Positions 11,047 to 20,282 of a stretch of 64,000 nucleotides of DNA are shown here, piece by piece (positions within the stretch are counted from its first letter, which is position 1; every line of letters begins with the position of its first letter). Source of the stretch: Rhizobium album (GTDB taxonomy: Bacteria; Pseudomonadota; Alphaproteobacteria; Rhizobiales; Rhizobiaceae); NCBI RefSeq assembly GCF_003122325.1, contig NZ_QFBC01000001.1, forward strand, positions 248,001-312,000, given 5' to 3'. The notes beneath the pieces were generated by a model. That model was not told where the DNA came from. It did not search any database and saw nothing but the letters and a program-made list of their open reading frames with translations. The translations under genes were made by a program, and so were the position numbers.

Positions 11047-11079
11047 AAAGCCGGGTCGAAATGCCCGGCTTTCTTTTTT
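11047..11079 (+). terminator. Phasin rho-independent terminator
   Basis: A 9-bp stem AAAGCCGGG (11047-11055) / CCCGGCTTT (11064-11072) is followed by CTTTTTT. It lies 21 nt after the phasin stop. Confidence 0.9.
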
Positions 11080-11153
11080 GCGCGACATTTGACTTGCAAA
11101 AGACAAAAACTCCTCGTATGTGACGCCCATGACGCCGTTGGCGTTACTCGTGT

Positions 11154-11230
11154 GCGGTTGTAGCTCAGTTGGTTAGAGCGCAGGTTTGTGGCACCTGAGG
11201 TCGGTGGTTCGACCCCACTCAACCGTACCA
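11154..11230 (+). tRNA. tRNA-His (GTG anticodon)
   Basis: A 77-nt cloverleaf. The acceptor strand GCGGTTG pairs with CAACCGT (first pair G-U), the D arm contains AGCTCAGTTGGTTAGAGC, the anticodon loop TTGTGGC holds GTG, the T arm contains GGTTCGACCCC, and the discriminator A plus CCA are encoded. The anticodon GTG reads histidine codons. Confidence 0.93.
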
Positions 11231-11232
11231 TT

Positions 11233-11286
11233 CCCCTCTCCCGGTCAGTCTGAAAGTCACAAGGACTGTCTGGGAGAGGGGATTTT
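11233..11286 (+). terminator. Terminator hairpin after tRNA-His
   Basis: CCCCTCTCCC (11233-11242) pairs with GGGAGAGGGG (11272-11281), with partial inner pairing (CAGTC/GACTG), followed by ATTTTATC. It begins 3 nt after the tRNA CCA end. Confidence 0.75.
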
Positions 11287-11418
11287 ATCGTTCCCTTGAA
11301 AATTGACTTCGACGGCTCATGGTCGGCCGGGTAGGGCGGTACGGCACACTCTCCTTGAATTTTCAGATACGGCGCCTTAAAAAGGTCATTAGTGACTTAT
11401 TTCGCGAAGGGTGCTGGA

Positions 11419-11685
11419 ATGTCGACCGTCAGCCTCAAGGACGCCAAGGCGTATTTTTCGAATGTCATCGATCAGGCGGCAGCCGGTGAATTCGTGACCA
11501 TCACCCGTCACGGTCGTGCCGCAGCCGTCATCGTCAGCGTGGCGGCGGCAGACGCGGCGAAGCGGGCGCTTGCCAAGGATCGCCGCAGCCTCGTTGCCCA
11601 CTTGAAGACCTTTCCAGGCGGTTTCGACGGTGACGACGACGTGTTCGTACGCAATCCCGCCCCGTCGCGTACGGTCGATCTGTGA
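11419..11685 (+). CDS. Type II antitoxin, Phd/YefM family
   Basis: An 88-residue protein. Its N-terminus MSTVSLKDAKAYFSNVIDQA, followed by GEFVTITRHGRAAAVIVS, is the Phd/YefM DNA-binding fold. The C-terminal part (LKTFPGGFDGDDDVFVRN) would wrap and neutralise the toxin. An upstream in-frame ATG at 11392 is open but would add nine residues before the conserved start. The stop TGA overlaps the GTG start of the PIN toxin gene (GTGA). Such pairs usually autorepress their own promoter, which should lie in 11290-11418. The pair sits just downstream of tRNA-His. Confidence 0.88.
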   Translation: MSTVSLKDAKAYFSNVIDQAAAGEFVTITRHGRAAAVIVSVAAADAAKRALAKDRRSLVAHLKTFPGGFDGDDDVFVRNPAPSRTVDL

Positions 11686-12128
11686 GCGGTTTCCTGCTCG
11701 ACACCAACGCGATCTCGATGTTTTCTCCTTCGCAGGCCAAGGCTTCCGAGGATTTTACGGCCTGGTTGGAGGAGCAGGAGCGGGAAAACGGGATTTACCT
11801 CTCTGCCGTGAGCATTCACGAAATCGAAAAGGGCATCCGGCTGCTTGACCATCGCGGTGCGACAGCAAAAGCCTCGGCGATCCGTTTCTGGCTTCTCGGC
11901 CTGGTTTCCTTTTACGGCGACAATATCCTGCCGATCGATGCCGCAGTCGCCCAGCTATCGGGTGAACTCGAAGCAATGGCAGTCACGGCGGGCCACAGTC
12001 CCGGCGCTGCCGACGCGATGATTGCCGGCACTGCCAAAGCGCACGGCCTCACCCTTGTGACCCGTAATCTGAAACACTTCGAACCCTTCGGCATCGCCGT
12101 CAGGTCGCCCGACGAACCGGCGCCTTGA
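11682..12128 (+). CDS. vapC: Type II toxin, VapC-like PIN-domain ribonuclease
   Basis: A 148-residue PIN-domain protein, the expected partner of the preceding antitoxin. Acidic active-site candidates are D7 (LLDTNAIS), E47 (SIHEIEKG) and D111 (AADAMIAGTA), with the conserved VTRNLKHFEPFG near residue 126. VapC proteins are Mg-dependent RNases that cleave initiator tRNA or rRNA when not neutralised. Translation starts at GTG 11682, overlapping the antitoxin stop, so the two are coupled. The pairing of a Phd-type antitoxin with a VapC-type toxin is a common mixed arrangement. All catalytic residues are present, so it looks functional. Confidence 0.9.
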   Translation: MSGFLLDTNAISMFSPSQAKASEDFTAWLEEQERENGIYLSAVSIHEIEKGIRLLDHRGATAKASAIRFWLLGLVSFYGDNILPIDAAVAQLSGELEAMAVTAGHSPGAADAMIAGTAKAHGLTLVTRNLKHFEPFGIAVRSPDEPAP

Positions 12129-12150
12129 TGCCGTGTGAGATGGAGCGTCG

Positions 12151-13317
12151 TCAGACGTACCAGATACCGTCATCGATCGCAGCGGCGACGTTCTGCTGGT
12201 TTTCGGCGCTTTCCGAGAATTGTGCCAGCATCTGCGCCCGCGTCAGGCCGCCCTGCAACTGGCCGGTCCAGTAGGAATAGCCGGCGGCATCCGGATCGCG
12301 GTCGAGGACGTTCCTGTAGATGAGATCGGTGAAGGCGTTGTTCGAGACGGTCGAGGGACTGCCGTAGGTGGCCTGGAATTCGGCGGAATTGATGAAATTC
12401 TGCGCCACCCAGGTGACGTTGCCCTGGCCCTTGTCCAACGCATTAATCCAGTAGCTGAGGCCGCCGCTGTCGGGCACCCGGTCGAAGGCCGCCTTGTAGA
12501 TGCGGTAGGCCTGGCCGGCATTGCCGTCGGTATCGAAAGCCAGCGTGCCGTCGGCGAAGCGCAGGCGCTCGATGTTGATCAGTTCGTCGCTGCCGGTACC
12601 GTTGCCGCTGACGGAGATGCGGCCGGAGGCCTCGCTGACGCCATAGGCGGCCCTTGCTCCGGAATAAACAGCGGTGTCGATGCCGCCCAGGCCGTCGAAG
12701 CGGTCGTTGGCGGCGGTTGCCGTAAACGTGTCGTTGCCGTTGGTGGCCGTCGTGCCGGTGGTCTGCTTGGCGCCGTACAGCGTCTGGATGCCGCGGATAT
12801 CGCCGGGACCGAGCGTCGAAAGGTCGGTGACGGACGGATACATGATCGTCGCTTCGTCATCGGTATGTTCAAGCCCGATCGCATGGCCGATCTCGTGCAG
12901 GGCGACGGCGTAGAAATTGGTGTCGTTGCCGATGTAATTCTTGCTGGTCGACCAGGTTTCGGCGGTATCGAAACGGATCTCCGATTCCGTGATCGAATAG
13001 AGCGTCTGGCTTCCGGAGGACGTGCCCTCCCAGCGGGCTTCGCCGACGGTGCCATAGGCGCCGTCGATGTAATCCCAGCCGATGCGAATACCGGTACTGG
13101 AACTATCGCTGACTTCGACGAAATCGATCTTGGCAACGGCCTCCCAGGCGTCGAAGGCCTGCCGGATGAGGCTGCGAAACGCTTCCTCGGTCATTTGCCG
13201 GTCGAATTCGTAGCCGCCGCTCCAGTTGAATTGCGCAAAGGCCCAGGTCACCGTGCCGCCGGTTCGCCCGATATAGCCTTCGCCCCACTTCGCTTCGCCC
13301 AAGACATATTCCGTCAA
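12151..13317 (-). CDS. M10-type zinc metalloprotease with C-terminal DUF4214 domain, probably exported
   Basis: A 388-residue protein with no N-terminal signal peptide. The catalytic metzincin motif HEIGHAIGLEH (H141, E142, H145, H151) is followed by the Met-turn IMYP (M159), as in serralysins. A short Ca-binding-like stretch (NGNDTFTATAANDRFDG) follows at about 197-213. From about residue 255 there are two DUF4214 units (AFDRVPDSGGLSYW and NVLDRDPDAAGYSYW). Lack of a signal peptide plus the RTX-like stretch suggests type I secretion; no type I transporter is visible in the window. Substrate unknown. It is divergent from the cellulose operon. Confidence 0.85.
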   Translation of the reverse strand: MTEYVLGEAKWGEGYIGRTGGTVTWAFAQFNWSGGYEFDRQMTEEAFRSLIRQAFDAWEAVAKIDFVEVSDSSSTGIRIGWDYIDGAYGTVGEARWEGTSSGSQTLYSITESEIRFDTAETWSTSKNYIGNDTNFYAVALHEIGHAIGLEHTDDEATIMYPSVTDLSTLGPGDIRGIQTLYGAKQTTGTTATNGNDTFTATAANDRFDGLGGIDTAVYSGARAAYGVSEASGRISVSGNGTGSDELINIERLRFADGTLAFDTDGNAGQAYRIYKAAFDRVPDSGGLSYWINALDKGQGNVTWVAQNFINSAEFQATYGSPSTVSNNAFTDLIYRNVLDRDPDAAGYSYWTGQLQGGLTRAQMLAQFSESAENQQNVAAAIDDGIWYV

Positions 13318-13616
13318 TTGCCCGCTCCTGTGAAAGACGAATCACTTCGCACATGGTTGCATCGATTCGGGTCGAAATCAGGGGGGGCGCCGGCGATTTC
13401 CGGCTTTGTTTCAGCCGATCCCGCCGCGATCGATGATTTCGGAGGGGATGCGTATCGTTCCCGGATGGTGCCCCGCGGCGTTAAATCAATCGTAACCATT
13501 CCGCTAAGCAACTGTGCCTGTTTAGCAAATGATTCAGGAACAGGCTTTTAAGATCCGGCTTATGCATGAGTGGCCTACATGATGTAGAGCCGGTGCTGTA
13601 ATTTTGAGGTTTGCAC
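13318..13616. other. Intergenic region between the metalloprotease and cellulose operon
   Basis: About 300 bp between two divergent genes. It must hold both promoters, but no hexamer pair stands out. The only clear element is the ribosome site GAGGT (13606-13610) for bcsA. The half nearest bcsA is AT-richer. Confidence 0.5.
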
Positions 13617-15872
13617 ATGATGTGCGCAAAGTGGCCGGCGCTCGCCGCCGGCATGCTGGGACTTTTTGTCCTTTGGTTGCCCTTGAGCCTTCAGGCACAG
13701 CTGGTGCTCAGCTTTGCCGTGCTGGGTTTCATGTTCATCTTCATGACGCGGCCGAACAGCAAGCCGTTCAGGTTGATGACGTTCGTATTCGCCGGCATTC
13801 TCGCCTTGCGCTACGCCTACTGGCGGACGACCGAGACGCTGCCGGATATCTCCGAACCCCTGAACTTCATTCCCGGCTTCGTGCTCTACCTCGCCGAAAT
13901 GTATTGCCTGGCGATGCTGGCGGTCAGCTTCTTCATGCTGGCCGATCCGCTGCGCCGCGTCGCGCCGGTGCCGAAGACACGCGCCGAGCTGCCGACGGTC
14001 GACGTCTTCATTCCGAGCTACAACGAAGATCCCGAACTATTGGCCGTCACGCTCGCCGCCGCCAAATCGATGATCTATCCGAAGGAAAAGCTGACCGTCT
14101 ACCTGCTCGACGACGGCGGCACCGAGCAGAAGCGCGCCGCCAAGGATCCGCGCCAGGCGCTCGCCGCCCTTCGCCGCCACGAGCGCCTCAAGGCGCTGTG
14201 TGCCGCGATGGACGTCCGCTACCATACCCGCGCCCGCAACGAACACGCCAAGGCCGGCAACCTCAACGAAGGGTTGAAGATCTCCACCGGCGAACTCGTC
14301 GTCGTCTTCGATGCCGACCATGCCCCGGTGCGCGAATTTTTGAAGGAAACGGTGGGTTTCTTCAACGAGGACGAAAAGCTCTTCCTCGTGCAGACGCCGC
14401 ATTTCTTCATCAATCCCGATCCGCTGGAAAAGAACCTGAAGACCTTCGCGCGCATGCCGTCGGAAAACGAGATGTTCTATTCCATCCTGCAGCGCGGCCT
14501 CGACAAGTGGAACGCCGCCTTCTTCTGCGGTTCGGCCGCCGTCTTGCGCCGCAAGGCGCTGGAAACCACCGATGGTTTTGCCGGCCAGTCGATCACCGAG
14601 GATTGCGAGACGGCGCTGGCGCTGCATTCCAACGGCTGGCACAGCGTTTATGTCGACAAGCCGCTGATCGCCGGCCTGCAGCCGGAAACCTTCGTCTCCT
14701 TCATCGGCCAGCGCGCCCGCTGGTGCCAGGGCATGCTGCAGATCCTCATCCTCAACCGGCCGTTTCTGGCGCGCGGCCTGACCATGGCGCAGCGCATCTG
14801 CTACGCCGGCATCAACCTCTTCTGGCTGTTCCCGCTGTCGCGGCTGGTGTTCATGTTCTCGCCGCTGCTCTACATCTTCTTCTCGCTGGAGATCTACCAG
14901 GCCAACATCATGGAGTTCGCCTCCTACGCCTTGACCTACCTGGTCTCCTCCTTCGCCATGCAGAGCTACCTGTATGGGCGGGTGCGCTGGCCCTGGGTGT
15001 CGGAACTCTATGAATATGTGCAGTCGGTGCTGCTGTTCGGCTCGATCCTCTCGGTGGTGCGCAATCCGCGCAAGCCGACCTTCAACGTCACCGCCAAGGG
15101 CCAGACGCTCGAAAAGAGCGGCCTGTCCGCCATCGCGCGCCCCTATTTCATCATCTTCTTCCTGCTGCTGGCGGCGGCCTTCTATTCGCTCTGGCGTTAC
15201 CTGACCGAGCCGGCGGCATCGGAACTGCTGCTGATCGTCGCCGGCTGGAACCTCATCAATCTCGGTCTTGCCGGCGCCGCGCTCGGCGTGGTGGCGGAGC
15301 GGCGCGAGCTGCGCCGCAACCAGCGCCTGCCGGTCAAGCGCCATGCGCTGATGCATCTCGCCGGCAAGCTGTATTCCATCCTCATCCACGACGCTTCGAG
15401 CGGCGGCGTTACCGTCGAGTTCATCGACGAGCAGCCGCCGACCGGTTCGAGCGAGCATTTCAATGCCCGCGTGGAACTGCGCCGCAACGGCAAGGTCATG
15501 AGTTTCGATGTCGTGCGCCGCGGCAGCCGGCAGCAGAACGGCCAGACGCATCACGGCTTCGCTTATGCCGAACGCACGCCGCAGACATTCATGGCGATCG
15601 CCGAGCTGATGTATTCGGATCAATCGGTGCTGCAGGAGCGACTGTCGCGGCGGCAGGTGCGCCTCGGCTTCTTCACGGGCACGGTGCGTTTCGCCTTCTG
15701 GACCGTTTCGGAAACGCTGCGCGCCATGCGCTACGCCATCGGCATGATCCGCGAACAGGCGGTGCAATCGGTCGAAGACGCGCCGATCCTGCTTCTGGAA
15801 GGCCCCAGGCAGGCGCCGCAGGAAACCGCAACCTTCAATCCGGCAGACAATGAGGTCCGTATTTATGCATGA
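13617..15872 (+). CDS. bcsA: Cellulose synthase catalytic subunit
   Basis: About 751 residues: a GT2 glycosyltransferase embedded in the inner membrane that polymerises UDP-glucose into beta-1,4-glucan and threads it outward. Approximate positions: DDG at 165-167, DAD at 232-234, FFCGS at 303-307, TED at 327-329, QRARW at 365-369 and the gating loop FNVTAKG at 489-495. The C-terminal PilZ domain keeps RRNQR (566-570) and DASSGG (592-597), so cyclic-di-GMP activation is expected. About eight membrane segments. An in-frame TTG lies 6 nt upstream; ATG 13617 with GAGGT 6 nt before it is preferred. Agrobacterium homologues are named celA. Confidence 0.96.
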   Translation: MMCAKWPALAAGMLGLFVLWLPLSLQAQLVLSFAVLGFMFIFMTRPNSKPFRLMTFVFAGILALRYAYWRTTETLPDISEPLNFIPGFVLYLAEMYCLAMLAVSFFMLADPLRRVAPVPKTRAELPTVDVFIPSYNEDPELLAVTLAAAKSMIYPKEKLTVYLLDDGGTEQKRAAKDPRQALAALRRHERLKALCAAMDVRYHTRARNEHAKAGNLNEGLKISTGELVVVFDADHAPVREFLKETVGFFNEDEKLFLVQTPHFFINPDPLEKNLKTFARMPSENEMFYSILQRGLDKWNAAFFCGSAAVLRRKALETTDGFAGQSITEDCETALALHSNGWHSVYVDKPLIAGLQPETFVSFIGQRARWCQGMLQILILNRPFLARGLTMAQRICYAGINLFWLFPLSRLVFMFSPLLYIFFSLEIYQANIMEFASYALTYLVSSFAMQSYLYGRVRWPWVSELYEYVQSVLLFGSILSVVRNPRKPTFNVTAKGQTLEKSGLSAIARPYFIIFFLLLAAAFYSLWRYLTEPAASELLLIVAGWNLINLGLAGAALGVVAERRELRRNQRLPVKRHALMHLAGKLYSILIHDASSGGVTVEFIDEQPPTGSSEHFNARVELRRNGKVMSFDVVRRGSRQQNGQTHHGFAYAERTPQTFMAIAELMYSDQSVLQERLSRRQVRLGFFTGTVRFAFWTVSETLRAMRYAIGMIREQAVQSVEDAPILLLEGPRQAPQETATFNPADNEVRIYA

Positions 15873-18252
15873 CGAGACGATGGTCCGCCGGCTTGCGCTT
15901 GCGTTGATGGTTGCCGCCACCGGCCTGACGGGCTCCACGGCCCTGGCCGGGGAGTTCCGCCTGCTGCCGGCGGCGCGACAGGAAACGCCCACAACGGACA
16001 AGGCCGAAGATGCGGGCGCTTCGCTGCTGCCGACGGCCCTGGCTCCGGCACAGTTCCCCGCCGCCCAGGCATCCTCGCTGATCCCCTTCGAGCAGGCTGT
16101 CGAGCGGATGCAGCTGACCGGCGAGGACGATACGGTGGTCCTGAGCTTCCATCTCGGCGCTGCGCAGCTCGCCGCCGGCGGCAAGCTGCAGATCGCCTAT
16201 CAGAATGCGGTATCGATCCTCCCCGATACCGGTATCCTGGATGTCTCCGTCAATGGCCAGTCGGCCGGCTCCGTCACGATCCGTTCGCCGAACGGCTTCA
16301 GGACCGAGACCCTGGCCGTGCCGGCCGAAGCCTTGAAGGCGGGTCGCAACGAAGTGCGCCTGCGCGCGCGCCAGCATCACCGTGTCGATTGCTCGCTCAA
16401 TGCCACCTACGAGCTCTGGACGAAGATCGATCCGGCCGGCAGCGGCTTTTTGCCGGCGAGGCCGGCCGGGTACACCGCTCTCGAAGATCTGCTCTCGGTG
16501 GGCAAGACGGCGGCCGGCAAGACGGAAATCCGCCTGGTTGCCGATGGCGCCGCTTCCGTCGGGATCGCCAATGAAGGCATTGCCGCCGTGCAGGCGCTCG
16601 CCTTGTTCCTCGATCGCGAAGATCTCGTCGTCACCGTCGGCAAGGATGCCGCGACCGGCCCGGGCATCGACCTCTTCGTCGGCTCCGGCTCCGAGCCGGG
16701 ACAGACGGCGGAAGGAAAACGCCTGCTTTCCGGAAGCGCCGCCGGTCTTTCGGTGCAGCCGGGCCGGGTGCCGGGCAGGCCGGTCGTTGTCCTGAGCGGC
16801 GCAACGGCCGGCGAACGCACGGCAAGCCTCCTGGCGGCGGCGCGCGGCCCGATGCGCGCCGGCCTCGAAGGCGGCCTGTTTGCCGGCATCTGGGGGCTCA
16901 TCGCCGCGGAACCGTCGACGAGCTACACGCTGCGCGATGCCGGATACGTCACGGCACCGTTTGTCGGACGCCTGTCGCGGACGCGGTTCGAATTGCAGAT
17001 GCCTGCGGATTTTTACCCGGCCGAATATGCCACCATCGATTTCCATCTGCGCGGCGCCACGGCTCCGGGTCTCGCGCTCGGCGCCCAGCTCCTGGTGCGC
17101 GTCAACGACAAGGTCGTGACCAGCCTGCCATTTCGCAACGTCAATGGCGAGCAGTTCGACGGCAAGCGCATCGAGCTGCCGTTGCGCGCCTTTCGGCCGG
17201 GCGTCAACCGCATCGAGGTGCTGGCGGAAGTGCCTGTCGCGGCGGATGCCGCCTGCGGACCGCAGATCGCCAACGAGGCGACGCCGCGCTTCATCCTGCT
17301 CGAAACCTCCTCGCTCGACATTCCGGCGCTGGCGCGTATCGGCCATTTCCCCGATCTCGGTGCGCTTGCCGGCGCGGCCTATCCTTTCGGTGACGGCAAG
17401 CCTTTCGACGTGTTCATCGACAGCGTCGATCCGCGCGTGCTGAGCGCGGCCCTGACCACAGTCGCCAGGCTCGGCGTTTCCGCCGCCCGCCCGCTCTCCG
17501 CGAAAATCCTGCTGTCGCAGCCGGTCGAGGCCGAGGGGCGCAATGCCCTGGTGATCTCGGCGGCGGGTCCGGGCATGGCGGCGATCCCCGAAAAGGCGGA
17601 TACGGCAAACGAACCGGCGGACCTGATGTCCGGTTTCGCCGCAAAGACGCCTGCCGACACCGATCCGGTGACGACAGCCTCGCTCGACACGGCTGTTGTC
17701 GATACAAAGGGCGACGACAGCCAGGCATTGCTGGACGCATTCCGCAATTCGACGGTGGCGCCGCAATCCGACGGCTCCTTCGCCACCCAGGCGGAGACGT
17801 GGACGACGAGCATGTTCAGCCGCTTCCGCCGCTGGCTCCGCTACGAGGATCCGGCAGGGAAGGGGGAGGCGAACGAAACCGGTGCGCTCGTCACCCTCTC
17901 CCAGGTCGTTTCGCCTTCGGGCCTCGGCAACTGGACGGTCATCCGCTCCGATTCGCTCGACCACCTGGCCCTCGGCATGCAGACGCTGGCGGCATCCTCC
18001 GCCTGGCAGCGCCTGGAAGGCGGGTCGGCCTGGGTTCGCAGCGAAGACGGCGTGCTGGTCAGCCGGGCCGCAACGACGCGGATCATCACCGAGATCACCG
18101 ATTCCAGCTTTGGCAATTTCCGTCGCCTGGCCGCCTCGTGGTTCTCGGACAATTTCCAGATCTACATCGCGCTCGTCATCGTCCTGATGAGCGGTTTCGG
18201 GGCATGGCTCGGGTTCGCCGTGTCGAAGAAGGGTGTGAGGACAGACCCATGA
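15865..18252 (+). CDS. bcsB: Cellulose synthase periplasmic subunit
   Basis: About 795 residues: signal peptide (about 1-29), a large periplasmic beta-rich region with carbohydrate-binding and flavodoxin-like repeats, and one C-terminal transmembrane anchor near the end (IYIALVIVLMSGFGAWLGFAV). It is the obligate partner of BcsA and guides the glucan across the periplasm. The start overlaps the bcsA stop by 8 nt; ATG 15865 has AGGT 8 nt upstream, whereas the earlier ATG at 15850 has no clear ribosome site. The stop overlaps the next gene as ATGA. Confidence 0.95.
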   Translation: MHDETMVRRLALALMVAATGLTGSTALAGEFRLLPAARQETPTTDKAEDAGASLLPTALAPAQFPAAQASSLIPFEQAVERMQLTGEDDTVVLSFHLGAAQLAAGGKLQIAYQNAVSILPDTGILDVSVNGQSAGSVTIRSPNGFRTETLAVPAEALKAGRNEVRLRARQHHRVDCSLNATYELWTKIDPAGSGFLPARPAGYTALEDLLSVGKTAAGKTEIRLVADGAASVGIANEGIAAVQALALFLDREDLVVTVGKDAATGPGIDLFVGSGSEPGQTAEGKRLLSGSAAGLSVQPGRVPGRPVVVLSGATAGERTASLLAAARGPMRAGLEGGLFAGIWGLIAAEPSTSYTLRDAGYVTAPFVGRLSRTRFELQMPADFYPAEYATIDFHLRGATAPGLALGAQLLVRVNDKVVTSLPFRNVNGEQFDGKRIELPLRAFRPGVNRIEVLAEVPVAADAACGPQIANEATPRFILLETSSLDIPALARIGHFPDLGALAGAAYPFGDGKPFDVFIDSVDPRVLSAALTTVARLGVSAARPLSAKILLSQPVEAEGRNALVISAAGPGMAAIPEKADTANEPADLMSGFAAKTPADTDPVTTASLDTAVVDTKGDDSQALLDAFRNSTVAPQSDGSFATQAETWTTSMFSRFRRWLRYEDPAGKGEANETGALVTLSQVVSPSGLGNWTVIRSDSLDHLALGMQTLAASSAWQRLEGGSAWVRSEDGVLVSRAATTRIITEITDSSFGNFRRLAASWFSDNFQIYIALVIVLMSGFGAWLGFAVSKKGVRTDP

Positions 18253-20282
18253 AACATCTCTCGCTGAAAACGGCCATTCTTCTTGCGGCCACGGCGCTGG
18301 CGCCGATGGGCGCCTCCGCCAACGATCCGCTCGTCCCGTCCGGGCAGCCGTCGCTGCTGTCGGAGGAAAAACCGGCCGACGCCGCTACGGCCGCCCCAGC
18401 GGCCGGCCCCGACGAAGTGGACCTCGCCGCACTTTATTATTATGCCGATCAGAAGCAGGAAGACCGGGTCCAGGCGGAAATCGCCCGGCTGCAGCTCAAA
18501 TATCCGGGCTTCCAGGTGCCGAAGAACCTCTATCTGCCCCTTGCGCAACGGTCGGTGAATGAACAGTCGCTCTGGGATCTCTACGACAAGAACGACTTTG
18601 CCGGTATCGATGCGGAAATTGGCCGGCTGCAGGCCGCCCACGCCGGCTGGGTTCCGTCCGAGGATTTTTCGTCGAAACTCGAGCGCCGCAAGCAGCGCGT
18701 CACGATGACAACGGCCACCACCGCCAAGGACTGGACCGGTGTGATCGCTGCCGGCGAAGGGCTCGATGCGGCAACCGAGCCGGACATCGACCTTCTGTGG
18801 ATGCTGATCGACGCCTACCATGCCACCGGCATGAAGGAGCCGCTGGCGGAGGTCTGCAAGGGCATTCTGTTCCGCCAGGGCGACCGGCGTTTTTCCGACG
18901 ACCTGCTGGCAACCACGCTGCAGAAGGCGGCCGCTGATTTTTCCGGCGAGGAAATTCGCGCCGTGATCAACGCTCTCTGGCCGCAGCCGGGGGCCGTAGC
19001 AGCCCTCAAGCCGATCCAGGATGACCTGCTGCGGCGCGAGGTGGCGACGTTCACCGCCGACGACACGAAGACACAGCCGCTGTCCGATGCGGATATCGGC
19101 CGTTTCAACGCGCTGGCCGCAACCGCGCAGGGCGGTGCCGATTTTGCCGTTCTTGGCTGGTACAATCTCAAGCTCGGCCAGTTGCCGGCCGCCGAAACGG
19201 CGTTTTCGGCAGCGATGGAGCGGGAACCGACCCTCGATTCCGCCAAGGGCCTCTATCTGAGCCTTTCGCGCCAGAAGCGCGACGCGGATGCCTACCGGTT
19301 TGCCGTCGATCACCTCGACGTGCTGGCCGACGATTCCACCTTCCTGATGAACGCCTTGTCGCCGCGCTTCTCCAAGCCGGAACTCGGTGCGCTCGATGCC
19401 GGCACGGTCGCCGCCTATTCGACTGCGATCAGCGAGACGCAGGCCGCCGACCACGCCGAAATCCTCGGCTGGTATGCCTATAATTCCCGTCAGTTCGAGG
19501 CGGCGGAAGCATGGTTTGCCAAGGCGTGGAGCTGGCAGGAAAAGCCGGAGCGGCTGAAAGGCCTGGCGCTCAGCTATCTGCGCGAAGGCAAGAAGAAACA
19601 GTTCGCCGCGCTGCGCGACGAGCAGGGCGATCGTTTCCCTGAGCTTTTCAAGGAGATCGGCAAGGCTGCCCCGCCGCGTGGCGACAGGGGCGTAACGGTG
19701 GCAAAGCCGTCGGCGTCCACCGGCGATGCCGGTTACATCGCCAGCCTGAAGGTGAAACGGTATGACGATTGCCTGCGCGATCTCCAGCGTCTCGATGATC
19801 GCGGCGGTCTGTCGGCCGATGCGCAGCTCATTCGCGGCTGGTGCCTGATGGGGCTTGCCCGCCCCTCCGAGGCAAAGTCCGCCTTCAGCGCCGCCTTGCA
19901 GGGCGGCAAGGCGTCCGTTCGCCAGGATGCCGCCTATGGTGCCGCCTTGGCCGCACTGCGCTCCGGCCTGACGGGCGAAGCCGAAGCAGTGATAGGCGCC
20001 TATCCTGTCGGTGCGGCCCGTGACCGCGAGATCCGCGGCGAAATCTACTGGCAGCGCGCCCGCGCCGCTTTCGACGACAAGAAGTTTGACCAGGCGCTGG
20101 AGGCCTTGAACGCCCGGCTGCAGCTCATGCCGGAATCTTCCGACATGAGCGTGCTGCGCGCCTGGGCGCACCAGCGCCTCGGCCACAAGGCGGAAGCCCA
20201 CGCCATCTTCCAGCGGCTCAGCATGCATCTGAGCGACCCGAACATCATGAACGGCCTGAACACCACCGGAGCGACCCGATGA
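18249..20282 (+). CDS. bcsK: TPR-rich periplasmic protein of the cellulose operon (BcsK-like)
   Basis: A 677-residue protein with a signal peptide (about 1-24) and helical repeats across most of its length, including TPR-like units (AEIARLQLKYPGFQVP; AFDDKKFDQALEALNARLQLMPE near the C-terminus). No outer-membrane beta-barrel is recognisable, so it is not a full BcsC. In type III (Agrobacterium-like) cellulose operons a TPR protein called BcsK occupies this position; that naming is from memory. It starts at ATG 18249 overlapping the bcsB stop, and its own stop overlaps bcsN, so all four genes are translationally coupled. Likely role: periplasmic scaffold for glucan export. Confidence 0.75.
   Translation: MKHLSLKTAILLAATALAPMGASANDPLVPSGQPSLLSEEKPADAATAAPAAGPDEVDLAALYYYADQKQEDRVQAEIARLQLKYPGFQVPKNLYLPLAQRSVNEQSLWDLYDKNDFAGIDAEIGRLQAAHAGWVPSEDFSSKLERRKQRVTMTTATTAKDWTGVIAAGEGLDAATEPDIDLLWMLIDAYHATGMKEPLAEVCKGILFRQGDRRFSDDLLATTLQKAAADFSGEEIRAVINALWPQPGAVAALKPIQDDLLRREVATFTADDTKTQPLSDADIGRFNALAATAQGGADFAVLGWYNLKLGQLPAAETAFSAAMEREPTLDSAKGLYLSLSRQKRDADAYRFAVDHLDVLADDSTFLMNALSPRFSKPELGALDAGTVAAYSTAISETQAADHAEILGWYAYNSRQFEAAEAWFAKAWSWQEKPERLKGLALSYLREGKKKQFAALRDEQGDRFPELFKEIGKAAPPRGDRGVTVAKPSASTGDAGYIASLKVKRYDDCLRDLQRLDDRGGLSADAQLIRGWCLMGLARPSEAKSAFSAALQGGKASVRQDAAYGAALAALRSGLTGEAEAVIGAYPVGAARDREIRGEIYWQRARAAFDDKKFDQALEALNARLQLMPESSDMSVLRAWAHQRLGHKAEAHAIFQRLSMHLSDPNIMNGLNTTGATR

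Noticed and set aside
12220-13551. 443-codon plus-strand frame opposite the metalloprotease
   Set aside because: Shadow of a gene whose catalytic motif and domains are clear on the other strand.
14037-17964. Two 700-codon minus-strand frames across bcsA and bcsB
   Set aside because: They have no recognisable domains and oppose well-defined cellulose genes.
17799-18248. N-terminal extension of the TPR protein
   Set aside because: The extra 150 residues lie in another frame of bcsB and lack secretion or repeat features; ATG 18249 begins a good signal peptide and overlaps the bcsB stop.
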